DNA of 64,000 nt. Origin: Pseudobutyrivibrio sp. GTDB taxonomy: Bacteria > Bacillota > Clostridia > Lachnospirales > Lachnospiraceae. The stretch is taken from NCBI GenBank assembly GCA_024697025.1, contig JAILGH010000022.1, forward strand, positions 60,729-124,728, read 5' to 3'. The position numbers were made by a program, and so were the translations under genes. Below, in pieces: positions 1 through 9,442 of the stretch. Each line of letters opens with the position of its first letter. Within the stretch, counting starts at the first letter, position 1. The notes beneath the pieces were generated by a model. It worked only from the letters and a program-made list of their open reading frames with translations, made no database searches and had not been told where the DNA came from.

Positions 1-848
1 TCTATTAAGATTTCTGGGTCTCCATCCGCATAGCTTGTTATCTCATAGTCCGAAAAACTAATAAGAAGTCCGTCACCAGTGATTGACCAGGTAAAGCTAT
101 CTTTATCAATTTTATCTTTAAGTCGGTTATCTATTTCATCTGCAAAATCATAGCTTATTTTTTGCTCATCCAATTTATCGATAAGTAACTTTACAAACTT
201 GTCCTTATCATTAATTACATCTGACAACTTAACTATTTCACCCGAGTTTGGATCTATGTTAAAATTCTCATACCAATGACTAGGATGTGCACCACCTGTA
301 AACGCCTCGTTATAAGTAGAGATTGTAAATAAAACACCATCAGTCCTATCTACAGATGCATATATATCATGGTTCATATTATAAAAATAATCCTTATCAT
401 CATCAGATGCTTCTTCTATTTGACTTAACACATATGAAAAGCTATCATCTACTTCCTTTTTCCACTCATCATTTTTTGAATCAATCATGTCTTTTAGTTT
501 AGGGTACTTTGTAGACATTTCATTAGAGAGAGTTATTTCAGGATATTTTCCACTAAAACGCGTATTATCTCCCTCTTTATTTTCACAAGAATGCTTTGCT
601 ATTGTTACCCTAGGATTGGACATATCAGCATCCAAATCCACGTTAGGCTCTATTTCAGGAACCTCTTCTTCAACATCCGCCTGAGTGTTTTCTTCACTTA
701 CTGGCTCTTCTTTAATGATTTCATCTACGTCTTCAGTTACATTGGCCTCTACTGGCTCTTCAACAGTCTCTTTTGACTGAGTACCACAACCAATTAATGA
801 AAACGTAAATACGATAGTTAATAATAATCCTAATGTTCTTTTTGCCAT
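1..848 (-). CDS. Lipoprotein with DUF4163/DUF3298-like (RsiV/PdaC-type) region, 3' end cut by the window
   Basis: The reading frame opens at an ATG at 848 behind an AAAGGG ribosome site and runs off the left edge, so the C-terminus is missing. The first 21 residues form a signal peptide ending in the lipobox LIGC, followed by an acidic Glu-rich linker to about residue 75. The body contains YPEITLSNE and later FTGGAHPSHW, then NIDPNSGEIVKLSDVI. This arrangement (a beta-rich DUF4163 part followed by DUF3298 with GGAHPxH) is typical of RsiV-like and PdaC-like extracytoplasmic domains. It is probably an anchored cell-surface protein. Whether it binds a ligand such as lysozyme, as RsiV does, is not shown. 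It is the third lipoprotein gene in a row on this strand. Confidence 0.75.
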   Translation of the reverse strand, partial: MAKRTLGLLLTIVFTFSLIGCGTQSKETVEEPVEANVTEDVDEIIKEEPVSEENTQADVEEEVPEIEPNVDLDADMSNPRVTIAKHSCENKEGDNTRFSGKYPEITLSNEMSTKYPKLKDMIDSKNDEWKKEVDDSFSYVLSQIEEASDDDKDYFYNMNHDIYASVDRTDGVLFTISTYNEAFTGGAHPSHWYENFNIDPNSGEIVKLSDVINDKDKFVKLLIDKLDEQKISYDFADEIDNRLKDKIDKDSFTWSITGDGLLISFSDYEITSYADGDPEILI

Positions 849-915
849 TATTCTACCCTTTCATATAATTATATTTTATATATAAAGAATGGTATTATTA
901 AATATACCCTAGTCA

Positions 916-1629
916 TTATTTTTTATTCAAGTCATTCTTAATAAATGAAGTAAATTCAATATCTTTACTTGGGTATTTGTTTATCAAATCCAAATACTCA
1001 TCATTTGAAACTTCATTTGATTCATCTAAGAAATCCTCTTCTGTCACCCTATAATTATAAATTAAACCGCTAACAATATGTGTTGCTATGGCTTCTTTAA
1101 ACTTTAAATTCTCTCCATCAAAATCATAGAATGCATCAACATCTATCGCACCATCCTGATAGTAATCACAAGAATGAATTGTACCATCTTCCGCAATATG
1201 ATAGTCATCCATTCCCTCAGCGGCTGCAACTAAAAAGGCTTTTCCTTCCTTAATCGTATATATGTTATATATATTCCCCCTGTCTATATGCCCTAACAGA
1301 ATTTCATCTATCCCATCACCATTTATATCCATAAGCGCATAGCCGTAATCATATTGATACCGTATATTCAAATCTCCAAACTTAGTTGAAATACCAGTTT
1401 GTTTAATTTCTTTATCCTCATCTTTTAACTCGCCTTTAACATATAAAGCGGCAGTTTCAACTATCTCTAAATACTCTTCTGGTAAACCTTCAGAATTTAT
1501 ATTTATAGATTTTCTTGATGAGACATCTTCTGTCTGCTTTGGTTTAACTTCAGTCTCTTTACTCCCACAAGCTGTCACTACCATTAGCAATAGCAAGGCT
1601 GATAGTACTAGGTATACTCGCTTTTTCAT
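916..1629 (-). CDS. Hypothetical lipoprotein, paralogue of the 1795-2571 gene
   Basis: This is a 237-residue secreted lipoprotein. The signal peptide carries the lipobox VVTAC near residue 21, followed by a short polar linker. Its body matches the neighbouring 258-residue lipoprotein in several places: LPEEYLEIVETAA against LPEKYASIVEMAA, a DINGDGIDEILLG Asp-rich loop against DLDGDGSDELLLG, IAEDGTI in both, and the end KYPSKDIEFTSFI against KYSAEAIEFTPFI. The Asp-rich loop looks like an FG-GAP or Ca-binding turn. The two genes are a tandem duplication. No known family function can be assigned from the sequence. Confidence 0.75.
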   Translation of the reverse strand: MKKRVYLVLSALLLLMVVTACGSKETEVKPKQTEDVSSRKSININSEGLPEEYLEIVETAALYVKGELKDEDKEIKQTGISTKFGDLNIRYQYDYGYALMDINGDGIDEILLGHIDRGNIYNIYTIKEGKAFLVAAAEGMDDYHIAEDGTIHSCDYYQDGAIDVDAFYDFDGENLKFKEAIATHIVSGLIYNYRVTEEDFLDESNEVSNDEYLDLINKYPSKDIEFTSFIKNDLNKK

Positions 1630-1701
1630 ATTTTTTACTCCTTTTAAATCTTTACTCAGACTCTAAAACACATATTTCTTACTTGCTTCTTATTAAGTTA
1701 G

Positions 1702-1743
1702 AAAAAGCCCTCTTTAGACATATTTATATGACTAAAAAGGACT
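1702..1743 (-). terminator. Rho-independent terminator after the 258-aa lipoprotein gene
   Basis: On the minus strand an approximately 16-bp stem (AGTCCTTTTTAGTC... pairing with ...TAAAGAGGGCT) is followed by TTTTT. It lies about 50 bp past the stop of the 1795-2571 gene. Confidence 0.75.
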
Positions 1744-1794
1744 TCATATAAAAGTTTAAATTATAAAAGAATGAAAGACATATATATTAAGTGT

Positions 1795-2571
1795 TTACTG
1801 TATAAAAGGTGTAAATTCAATGGCTTCTGCTGAATACTTTCCAGTGATTTCAGCATACTTCTTCTCTGAAATCTTGTTTGACAAGTCGGTAAAAGGCTCT
1901 TTCTCTGTGTAATACCAATTTACTTCATCTGAACCTTCCTTAGGAGCAGTGAATACAGACTCAATAAGCTTCAATTCCTTGTCATCAAGCTTGTAGTAGT
2001 TGTACGCTGTGTCTGTTGCCCCACCTGAAGCAACGTTTCCAATTGTACCATCCTCAGCAATGAAATAACTATCACGCTGTCCACCGTTTGCTAAGACATA
2101 CATCATCTCACCATCTTTTAGTGTATAGATATTGAAAACTGCACCATCCCATCCATCAAAACCAGGTGTCCCGTTTCTACCTAAGAGAAGCTCATCTGAA
2201 CCATCTCCATCAAGATCCTTAAGTGCATATCCAACAGTTGTATCTCCTGGAACCATACCAAACTCTGTACAAACGCCATTGTCCTCAAGTTCCATAAGAT
2301 CATCTCCGTACTCGCCTGCAGCAGCCTTTGCTGCCATTTCAACTATAGAAGCATATTTCTCTGGTAAAGCTGATGTATCAACAGTTTCCACATCTTTAGA
2401 AGTGGTATCATCAGCCTCTGTATTTTCAGTTGTTGTACCCTCCACTGGAGCTGCCTGAGTCTCTTCCTGTGGGGCAGTCTCTGGCTCTTCTACTTGAGCC
2501 TGCTGGCCACAACCTACAAGTGCCATTGCTAACATTGCAGTTGATAAAGCAAAGCATACATTTTTTTTCAT
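1795..2571 (-). CDS. Hypothetical lipoprotein with Thr/Glu-rich linker
   Basis: This is a 258-residue lipoprotein with the lipobox MALVGC near residue 21. It is followed by about 45 residues of Glu/Thr/Ala-rich linker typical of exported lipoproteins that must span the wall. The folded part starts near LPEKYASIVEM. It carries DLDGDGSDELLLG, an Asp-rich turn like those in FG-GAP/VCBS repeats, and YFIAEDGTIG. It is paralogous to the next gene downstream. The ATG is preceded by AAAGGAG at a good distance. Function is unknown; the fold suggests an extracellular binding protein. Confidence 0.75.
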   Translation of the reverse strand: MKKNVCFALSTAMLAMALVGCGQQAQVEEPETAPQEETQAAPVEGTTTENTEADDTTSKDVETVDTSALPEKYASIVEMAAKAAAGEYGDDLMELEDNGVCTEFGMVPGDTTVGYALKDLDGDGSDELLLGRNGTPGFDGWDGAVFNIYTLKDGEMMYVLANGGQRDSYFIAEDGTIGNVASGGATDTAYNYYKLDDKELKLIESVFTAPKEGSDEVNWYYTEKEPFTDLSNKISEKKYAEITGKYSAEAIEFTPFIQ

Positions 2572-2628
2572 AATCTAAATCTCCTTTCTCAGCGACAAGA
2601 CGAAGAACTTTTAGTGTAAAAATCAAAC

Positions 2629-2703
2629 AAAAAGCCCCTTAAATCGTCTTGCTGAGTGTAATTCTATCAAACTTACAATTTGATATCCAACGATTTAAGA
2701 GAC
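2629..2703 (-). terminator. Strong terminator downstream of amt
   Basis: A 14-bp stem with G-U pairs has arms at 2690-2703 and 2634-2647 and closes a 42-nt loop that contains a smaller ATCAAA/TTTGAT hairpin. It is followed by TTTTTG on the minus strand. It separates amt from the lipoprotein genes. Confidence 0.8.
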
Positions 2704-2760
2704 TTTTAGAAACATTTAATAGTTTTTAATACTTATTTTACAATTATTATTAGTCGAAGA

Positions 2761-4506
2761 TTATTCTACATCCTGTAAAGCTGCGAAGTCTTCCTCACCT
2801 GTACGAATTTTAACAACCTGCTCTACGTCGTATACGAAAATCTTACCATCCCCGATGTGACCTGTGTAAAGTACCTTCTTTGCTGTGTCGATAACAGCCT
2901 TAACTGGAACCTTGCATACAACAACGTCCACCCTGATTTTTGGAAGAAGTGATGGCTCTACAGCGACACCTCTGTAGTACTCTGGCGCACCCTTCTGTAC
3001 ACCACAACCCATTACATGAGATACTGTCATACCTGTGATGCCAAGCTTCATAAGAGCGTTCTTAAGTTTCTCAAGGTTACGCTCTCTGCAAAGGATTTCT
3101 ACCTTTGTCATACGAGGCTTGCCGCTTGTTGTAATCTGTGATGGAGCATACTCAACCTCAACAGCCTCATCCATAGAAGCAAGGCCAGCTGCTTCAAGAG
3201 TTTCTGTAATAAGGTTTGCTGTCTCATCATCAAGTTCGTCTGTATCAAAGTCATCCTCAAGCATGTTAAATCCTGAGTATGCTGATGGAAGACCATGTTC
3301 TGTCTTATCAAGACCAACGATTTCTTCTTCTGCTGTTGCACGAAGACCGATTGTTGCTTTAATTACTGTAAATGTAATTGTGATTGTTATGGCCGCCCAT
3401 GCACCTACTGCTACAACACCAAGCAACTGGAGTCCAAGAAGGTGAAAACCACCGCCGTAGAAAAGACCTGTTAACTCACTAGCTGGAGCTGATGGAGTTG
3501 CAAATAAACCAACTGCAATTGTTCCCCAGATACCGTTCATCATATGAACTGCTACAGCACCAACAGGATCATCAACGTGAAGCTTGTAATCAAGAAGCCA
3601 TACACCAAATACTACAAGGAAACCTGCAACAATACCGATGATTGTAGCGCCTAAAGCATCAGTTACATCGCAAGGAGCTGTGATAGCTACAAGACCTGCA
3701 AGTGAAGCGTTAAGTGACATAGAAACATCTGGCTTACCATACTTAACCCAAGTAAATACCATTGTTGTACATGTAGCAACTGCTGGAGCAATTGTTGTTG
3801 TAACAAAGATTGATGCTAACTGCTCAAGTGATGTTGCTGCAGCACCGTTAAAGCCATACCAGCCGAGCCAAAGAATGAATACACCAAGTGCACCAAGTGC
3901 GATATTGTGACCTGGGAAAGCATTTACCTTCTTAACTTCACCCTTGCTGTCACGAGTAAACTTACCAATACGTGGTCCAAGAATCTTAGCGCCGATAAGA
4001 GCACAGATACCACCAACCATGTGGATTGCACATGAACCTGCAAAATCGTGGAAACCAAGCTGTGCTAACCAGCCGCCACCCCAAATCCAATGTGCCTCAA
4101 TTGGGTAAATGATAAGTGAAATAATGCCTGAGTATACACAGTAGCTAATGAACTTTGTACGCTCTGCCATAGCACCACTAACGATTGTTGCTGTTGTCGC
4201 GCAGAACACAAGGTTAAATACAAAGTTGCTCCAATCGAAGTTTGCATAGTCTGTGAAAACACCAAGTGTAGGCATACCTACTAAACCAAATAATGTGTCC
4301 TCACCTAACAATAAACCAAAACCTAATAAACTAAATGTTACAGTACCAATACAAAAATCCATAAGGTTTTTCATAATGATGTTACCTGTATTTTTAGCTC
4401 TGGTAAAGCCGGCCTCCACCATAGCAAAACCTGCCTGCATCCAGAACACTAACGCGGCTCCAATCAGGAACCAAACACCGAATAATACGCTTGTATATTC
4501 TTCCAT
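2761..4506 (-). CDS. amt: Ammonium transporter fused to a C-terminal PII signalling domain
   Basis: This is a 581-residue protein. Residues 1-430 are an Amt/Rh ammonium channel with about 11 membrane segments and the two pore histidines at H162 (AIHMVGG) and H321 (VHMMNGIWGT). After a linker, residues 466-581 form a complete PII (GlnB/GlnK) domain with the GITGMTV, QKGAPEYYRG T-loop and GDGKIFVYDVEQ signatures and the terminal RTGEED. PII proteins normally sense ATP/ADP and 2-oxoglutarate and plug Amt with the T-loop; here the valve is covalently attached. The position equal to the uridylylated Tyr51 of enteric PII is Val, so control by uridylylation is not expected. The start is placed at 4506, where AGGAGG precedes the ATG. 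An upstream in-frame ATG at 4575 lies inside the leader hairpin region and is unlikely. Confidence 0.93.
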   Translation of the reverse strand: MEEYTSVLFGVWFLIGAALVFWMQAGFAMVEAGFTRAKNTGNIIMKNLMDFCIGTVTFSLLGFGLLLGEDTLFGLVGMPTLGVFTDYANFDWSNFVFNLVFCATTATIVSGAMAERTKFISYCVYSGIISLIIYPIEAHWIWGGGWLAQLGFHDFAGSCAIHMVGGICALIGAKILGPRIGKFTRDSKGEVKKVNAFPGHNIALGALGVFILWLGWYGFNGAAATSLEQLASIFVTTTIAPAVATCTTMVFTWVKYGKPDVSMSLNASLAGLVAITAPCDVTDALGATIIGIVAGFLVVFGVWLLDYKLHVDDPVGAVAVHMMNGIWGTIAVGLFATPSAPASELTGLFYGGGFHLLGLQLLGVVAVGAWAAITITITFTVIKATIGLRATAEEEIVGLDKTEHGLPSAYSGFNMLEDDFDTDELDDETANLITETLEAAGLASMDEAVEVEYAPSQITTSGKPRMTKVEILCRERNLEKLKNALMKLGITGMTVSHVMGCGVQKGAPEYYRGVAVEPSLLPKIRVDVVVCKVPVKAVIDTAKKVLYTGHIGDGKIFVYDVEQVVKIRTGEEDFAALQDVE

Positions 4507-4580
4507 AATATTTTCCTCCTTAGGGGTTTTTATTCGAGCAATGCTCGTATATAGCTTCTGAGAAATAAATTTCAAAGAAG

Positions 4581-4628
4581 AAAAAAGTGCAGCTTAAAGT
4601 ATTACTACTTTAAACTACACTCCTTTGT
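4581..4628 (-). promoter_or_regulatory. amt leader attenuator: ACAAAGG box plus intrinsic terminator
   Basis: On the minus strand an ACAAAGG box (4628-4622) leads straight into a perfect 16-bp stem (arms 4606-4621 and 4586-4601, loop GTAA) followed by TTTTTT. It lies 75 bp upstream of the amt start. The same box-terminator layout precedes asnB and gltB, which suggests regulated readthrough. It could also serve as the last terminator of the glnA transcript. Confidence 0.7.
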
Positions 4629-4675
4629 GCAATGTAAATATTTTTTAAAACTTGTTTTTAAAAAATGTTTGCCAC

Positions 4676-4715
4676 GACGCACCCACTTTGCCGAAGGCAA
4701 TTACAATGGTGCGTC
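4676..4715 (-). terminator. GC-rich hairpin after glnA
   Basis: GACGCACC and GGTGCGTC arms enclose a smaller TTGCC/GGCAA hairpin, 30 bp past the glnA stop. The T-run lies about 10 nt downstream rather than directly after the stem, so it may be a weak terminator or a 3'-end stabiliser. Confidence 0.5.
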
Positions 4716-4744
4716 TTCCCGTTATTTGGGATGGCCTTAATTTT

Positions 4745-6838
4745 TTATTTTACTGAGTAAAGAATCTCACCATAAGTTGGATATGGCCAGATATCACTTG
4801 GAACTACTGTCTCAAGTTCATCTACAACCTCTCTAACTTCATTCATGTCTGCAAAGATTACATCATGATGGAACTTAGCCAAGTCATATGTATCTGAAAG
4901 ATCCTTTGCCTTTTCGATATCTGCCTCAAGCTTCTCAAGTCTCTCATCCATCTGAACTGTAAGCTTTGAAGCCTGCTCTAAACGCTTCTTTTCAACAGTA
5001 GCATCAACTGAAAGACCTGTAGCTGCCTTAGCATTTAATGTCTCAGCCAATGTGAACTGGTAGTCTGTAGCAGCTGCCATGATATCTCTCTTAACCATTG
5101 AATCAAGTGTAAGAGCTTCAATATCAATTACTTTATAGTAATTCTCAAGCTGAATATCATATCTACTTAAGATTTCCTGCTCTGTGAATACACCATGCTT
5201 TGTAAATACATCGATAGATTTCTGCTCAACAAATGCTGGAAGAGCATCAACTGTTGACTTAAGGTTTGAAAGCCCTCTCTTCTTAGCTTCCTCAACCCAC
5301 TCTGGTGCATAACCATTTCCGTTGAAGATGATTCTCTTGTGAGCTGTAAGCTCTCTCTTAATAAGCTTATCAACCGCCTTATCAAAGTCCTTAGCTCCAT
5401 CAAGCTCTGTAGCGAACTGGTCAAGAACCTCAGCAACGATTGTGTTTAAGATTACGTTTGGTCCAGAGATTGAAGCTGATGAACCAAGAGAACGGAACTC
5501 AAACTTGTTACCAGTAAATGCAAATGGTGATGTTCTGTTTCTATCTGTTGTATCCTGTGAAATACTTGGAACAACAGAAGTACCAATTGTCATCTTCTTT
5601 TTCTTTACGTCGTGATAATCCTTGCCATCAATGATTGACTCAACGATAGCCTCAAGCTCATCACCAATGAAGATGGAAATGATTGCAGGTGGCGCTTCGT
5701 TAGCGCCAAGTCTGTGATCATTCCCTGCAGAAGCAACAGACACACGGAGTAATTCCTGATAATCGTCTACAGCTTTAATTACTGCGGTTAAGAACAACAA
5801 GAACTGGATGTTGTGGGAAGGAGTTGATCCTGGTTCTAGTAGGTTCACTCCAGTATCTGTAGATATAGACCAGTTGTTGTGCTTGCCCGAGCCGTTAACG
5901 CCTGCAAATGGTTTCTCGTGCAACAAACATGTCATGCCATGTCTCTTGGCAACGACCTTCATCATTTCCATGGTTAATTGATTGTGATCAGTTGCTATAT
6001 TAGTGGTTGAGAACACTGGTGCCAACTCATGCTGAGCTGGAGCCACTTCGTTGTGCTTTGTCTTTGCAAGCACTCCCAGCTTCCACAACTCCTCGTCTAA
6101 CTCTTTCATGAAGGCAGAAACTCTTGGCTTAATTGTACCGAAATAGTGATCATCAAGTTCCTGTCCCTTTGGAGGCTTTGCTCCAAACAATGTACGGCCT
6201 GTATAAATCAAATCAGGGCGCTTGTTGTACATTTCTTCATCTATAAGGAAATATTCTTGCTCTGGTCCAACTGTTGTGATAACACGCTTAACATCATCAT
6301 GACCAAAAAGCTTAAGAACTCTAACTGCCTGCTTATCAAGAGCTTCCATTGAACGGAGAAGTGGAGTCTTTTTATCTAGTGCTTCACCTGAGTATGAACA
6401 AAATGCTGTTGGAATGCAAAGTGTACCATCCTTGATGAATACGTAGCTTGTAGGATCCCAAGCTGTATAACCTCTTGCTTCGAATGTAGCTCTAAGTCCA
6501 CCAGAAGGGAATGAAGATGCATCAGGCTCGCCCTTAATGAGCTCCTTACCTGAGAAAGTCATAATAACCTTTCCACCATCCTCTGGCTGAATGAATGAAT
6601 CATGCTTTTCAGCTGTAACACCTGTCATAGGCTGGAACCAATGAGTAAAGTGTGTAGCACCAAGCTCGATAGCCCATTCCTTCATTGCGTGAGCAATAAC
6701 ATTTGCTAACTCTCTCTCGAGAGGTTTTCCTTCCTCAACTGTATTTCTTAATGCCTTGTACGCATCCTTTGGAAGTCTTTCTTTCATAGTCTCGTCATTA
6801 AAGACCATACTTCCAAAAATTTCTGTGACCTTGCTCAT
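4745..6838 (-). CDS. glnA: Glutamine synthetase type III (GlnN family)
   Basis: This enzyme condenses glutamate and ammonia with ATP to glutamine in the cytoplasm. At 697 residues it has the length of the large type III enzymes rather than the 450 of type I. Family signatures are [10 protein letters not shown] near residue 65, [13 protein letters not shown] near 120, [10 protein letters not shown] near 195, [14 protein letters not shown] near 265, and [13 protein letters not shown]. The glycine loop [12 protein letters not shown] near 315 is the ATP/ammonia-site region. It starts 35 bp after asnB, so it is probably co-transcribed from the asnB promoter. Together with amt, gltBD and asnB it forms a complete ammonia capture and distribution set. 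Confidence 0.95.
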   Translation of the reverse strand: MSKVTEIFGSMVFNDETMKERLPKDAYKALRNTVEEGKPLERELANVIAHAMKEWAIELGATHFTHWFQPMTGVTAEKHDSFIQPEDGGKVIMTFSGKELIKGEPDASSFPSGGLRATFEARGYTAWDPTSYVFIKDGTLCIPTAFCSYSGEALDKKTPLLRSMEALDKQAVRVLKLFGHDDVKRVITTVGPEQEYFLIDEEMYNKRPDLIYTGRTLFGAKPPKGQELDDHYFGTIKPRVSAFMKELDEELWKLGVLAKTKHNEVAPAQHELAPVFSTTNIATDHNQLTMEMMKVVAKRHGMTCLLHEKPFAGVNGSGKHNNWSISTDTGVNLLEPGSTPSHNIQFLLFLTAVIKAVDDYQELLRVSVASAGNDHRLGANEAPPAIISIFIGDELEAIVESIIDGKDYHDVKKKKMTIGTSVVPSISQDTTDRNRTSPFAFTGNKFEFRSLGSSASISGPNVILNTIVAEVLDQFATELDGAKDFDKAVDKLIKRELTAHKRIIFNGNGYAPEWVEEAKKRGLSNLKSTVDALPAFVEQKSIDVFTKHGVFTEQEILSRYDIQLENYYKVIDIEALTLDSMVKRDIMAAATDYQFTLAETLNAKAATGLSVDATVEKKRLEQASKLTVQMDERLEKLEADIEKAKDLSDTYDLAKFHHDVIFADMNEVREVVDELETVVPSDIWPYPTYGEILYSVK

Positions 6839-6873
6839 AAATAATAATCCTCCTTGTGATTTTCATTTCATAA

Positions 6874-8460
6874 TTAAATTCCACTAGCTCCATAGTTTGA
6901 AAGAACTCTAGCTGATGGGTCATCCACATCGCAGCCTTCCCAATTCTTATTTGGCATCCAGAAATCTACTATCATGTGTGCCTGTCCTGGGTAATATTTT
7001 TCAAACAAATCTCTGTAGAGAAGTGATTCCTTAGTAAATGGTGCCCTAAATTCGTATTTGCGTTTTGCATTCTCTAAATCTTCATCTGAATACAAGCTGT
7101 TTGCATATTCCTTTAGGTAATAAACCATCGAATGTCCTACTGCATCTGAAAATGCTGCCTTCTCTCTAAAGAGAATCTCATATGGCAGGTAATCATCTCC
7201 TTCAAATGCATGTCTTAAAAGGTATTTTCCTTTGTTGTATTTATTCATCTTAATCTCTGGATTAAGCTTCATTACATATTTAACAAATGCCTGATCTCCA
7301 AATGGAACTCTTGCTTCCATTGAGTGAACCGAGATACATCTGTCAGCTCTAAGAACGTCATACATGTAAAGCTCTCTTAAGCGCTTTTCAGCCTCTCTTT
7401 GGAACTCCTCAGCATTTGGTGCAAAGTCTGTGTACTTGTATCCGAATATCTCATCTGAAATCTCTCCGGTGAGGAGCACTCTAATGTCTGGATACTGCTT
7501 TTTGATTCCTTTGCATATCAAATACATTCCCATGCTAGCTCGAATAGTTGTGATGTCGTATGTTCCAAGTGCTGCAACAACCTCTTCAAGACTTTCAAGA
7601 ACGATTTCCTTGTTGATGATGATTTCGTGATGGTTTGAACCAATGTAATCAGCAACCTCTTTGGCATATTTCAAATCAATTGCATCCTCGTTCATTCCAA
7701 TTGCGAAAGTTTCAATTGGCTTATCCATCATCTTCTGTGCTATGGCACATACTAGCGATGAATCAAGTCCGCCTGAAAGAAGGAAACCTACTGGAGCATC
7801 TGCATCAAGTCTCTTTTCAACTCCTGCAACAAGCAGCTCTTTAATCTTGGCTGCTGCCTCCTCAACACCATCCTTTGAATATTCCTGGCGCTCTGATAAG
7901 TCTCTGTAGCAAGTGAATGTTCCGTTGTAATAATAATGTCCTGGTGGGAAAGGTTTGACTTCATCTGTGAGGCCAACCAAGTTCTTAGCCTCGGAAGCAA
8001 ACATAATTGAACCTTGACTATCATAACCATAGAACAATGGTCTGATTCCGATTGGATCCCTTGCTGCTACTAAATCATCTAACTCCTTGTCGTAAATGAC
8101 CATTGCATATTCAGCATCGAGCATTCCAAACATCTTAAGTCCGTATTTGCGATACATTGGCAAGATGATTTCGCAATCGCTATCACTTAAGAATTTATAT
8201 CCATCAGCTTTAAGCTCTTCTCTAACTGGCTTGAACCCGTATAACTCTCCGTTGCAGATTGCATAATCGCCATTTAACTCGAAGGGCTGCATTCCCGCAT
8301 CAGTTAAGCCCATGATAGATAATCTCTGAAATCCTAAAACCGAATCGCCGATGGTAATAACCTTTTGCATATCCGGCCCTCTAGAAACTGTTTTGGCAAA
8401 TGCCGCTTCGAAGTCTTTCATCTCTACATGGCACTTGCTTAAAGCCATTATTGAACACAT
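6874..8460 (-). CDS. asnB: Asparagine synthase (glutamine-hydrolysing)
   Basis: This 528-residue enzyme transfers the amide of glutamine to aspartate using ATP. The N-terminal class II glutamine amidotransferase domain starts MCSIMALSK, where Cys2 becomes the catalytic N-terminal nucleophile, with ICNGELYG near residue 70. The synthetase domain has the ATP pyrophosphatase loop FLLSGGLDSS near residue 230 and LTGEISDEIFGYKY near 330. The start was chosen at 8460 because Cys must follow the first Met. A longer in-frame start at 8529 would add 23 residues and bury the nucleophile. It is the first gene of an asnB-glnA unit with its own promoter and attenuator. Confidence 0.93.
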   Translation of the reverse strand: MCSIMALSKCHVEMKDFEAAFAKTVSRGPDMQKVITIGDSVLGFQRLSIMGLTDAGMQPFELNGDYAICNGELYGFKPVREELKADGYKFLSDSDCEIILPMYRKYGLKMFGMLDAEYAMVIYDKELDDLVAARDPIGIRPLFYGYDSQGSIMFASEAKNLVGLTDEVKPFPPGHYYYNGTFTCYRDLSERQEYSKDGVEEAAAKIKELLVAGVEKRLDADAPVGFLLSGGLDSSLVCAIAQKMMDKPIETFAIGMNEDAIDLKYAKEVADYIGSNHHEIIINKEIVLESLEEVVAALGTYDITTIRASMGMYLICKGIKKQYPDIRVLLTGEISDEIFGYKYTDFAPNAEEFQREAEKRLRELYMYDVLRADRCISVHSMEARVPFGDQAFVKYVMKLNPEIKMNKYNKGKYLLRHAFEGDDYLPYEILFREKAAFSDAVGHSMVYYLKEYANSLYSDEDLENAKRKYEFRAPFTKESLLYRDLFEKYYPGQAHMIVDFWMPNKNWEGCDVDDPSARVLSNYGASGI

Positions 8461-8494
8461 AATACTTTCTACTTCCTTCCCATTCTCAATGAAT

Positions 8495-8545
8495 AAAAAA
8501 AGCGCCGAAAACGAAACATCTTGTTTCATTTCCGACGCCTTTGTC
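8495..8545 (-). promoter_or_regulatory. asnB leader attenuator: ACAAAGG box plus intrinsic terminator
   Basis: ACAAAGG (8544-8538) runs into a stem of about 17 bp (arms 8538-8522 and 8518-8502, loop AGA) followed by TTTTTTT. The box begins about 20 nt after the predicted transcription start. The 12-nt string GACAAAGGCGTC is identical to the one in the gltB leader. Confidence 0.75.
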
Positions 8546-8570
8546 GTTCCATTGATTAAATTTGTCTATG

Positions 8571-8599
8571 ATAATAAAACTTTGCCAATTGGTTGTCAA
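8571..8599 (-). promoter_or_regulatory. asnB-glnA promoter
   Basis: Minus-strand TTGACA (8599-8594), a 17-bp spacer and TATTAT (8576-8571), with transcription expected to start near 8564. It is close to consensus, so control is more likely at the attenuator than by weak initiation. Confidence 0.8.
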
Positions 8600-8617
8600 C
8601 CATTTTTTTAAATTTTT

Positions 8618-9385
8618 TTAATTTTTCTCAAAACCGCCTACCAAATCCTTGATAACTTCACTTGCTAAAACTAGCCCCGCAACCGCCGGTGTAAAGGCTA
8701 TAGAACCTGGTATATCTCGCCTATCTGTGCATTTGCGCTCAGCACCAGGAGGACAAATACAGTTTTCTCTACAAGAAATAGACATATCCTCTATAGGACG
8801 GGTTGGCTTTTCATCTGAGAATACTACCTTTAGATGCTTCACCCCGCGCTTTTTCATCTCACGGCGCATAACCTTGGCAAGAGGACACATGGTAGTTTTG
8901 TAGATATCTGCCACTCTAAACCTGCTAGGATCCAACTTGTTGCCAGCTCCCATACAACTGATAACTGGCACATCCTCACTTTTACAGCGCATGATAATCT
9001 CAATCTTGGCTGTAACAGTATCCACAGCATCCACCACATAATCATATGATTTAAAATCAAACTCGTGAGCATTCTCCGGAAGGAAAAAGCACTTATGCAC
9101 CTGAATATCTGCTTTAGGATTGATATCTAGCATGCGCTCTTTCATCACCTCTACCTTGTTCTTGCCTACAGTGGAACGTGTGGCGATAATCTGCCTGTTG
9201 AGATTGGTTAAACAAACCTTATCATCATCAATCAAGTCAAAGTGGCCCACTCCTGTTCTAACCAAAGCCTCGCACACGTAACCACCCACGCCACCTATTC
9301 CAAAGATAGCAACTCTTTTATTTTGTAACTGCTCCATGGCATCCTTGCCAAGCAGCAACTCGGTTCTAGAAAATTGATTTAACAT
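8618..9385 (-). CDS. tcdA: tRNA threonylcarbamoyladenosine dehydratase TcdA (ThiF/HesA family)
   Basis: A 255-residue E1-like enzyme that cyclises t6A37 of tRNA to ct6A using ATP. The adenylation fold begins with RVAIFGIGGVGGYVCEAL near residue 30 (GxGGxG), followed by DDDKVCLTNLNRQ with the Arg and Gln that hold ATP. The C-terminal half has CREN and CICPP pairs, as in the YgdL/CsdL subgroup. The ATG at 9385 is preceded by GAGGTG; an in-frame GTG two codons earlier is also possible. It has its own promoter between it and gltD and sits among nitrogen genes without an obvious functional link. Confidence 0.87.
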   Translation of the reverse strand: MLNQFSRTELLLGKDAMEQLQNKRVAIFGIGGVGGYVCEALVRTGVGHFDLIDDDKVCLTNLNRQIIATRSTVGKNKVEVMKERMLDINPKADIQVHKCFFLPENAHEFDFKSYDYVVDAVDTVTAKIEIIMRCKSEDVPVISCMGAGNKLDPSRFRVADIYKTTMCPLAKVMRREMKKRGVKHLKVVFSDEKPTRPIEDMSISCRENCICPPGAERKCTDRRDIPGSIAFTPAVAGLVLASEVIKDLVGGFEKN

Positions 9386-9442
9386 AATCACCTCTGCATA
9401 CTAGGATTCGTCTAAGATAATCCTAGCAACTAGCTAGGTGAT

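Noticed and set aside
2132..2458. Plus-strand ORF opposite the 258-aa lipoprotein
   Set aside because: Ser/Pro-rich shadow of the coding strand with no ribosome site.
8461..8529. Longer asnB start adding 23 residues
   Set aside because: The amidotransferase needs Cys directly after the first Met (MCSI), and the extension runs through the terminator hairpin.
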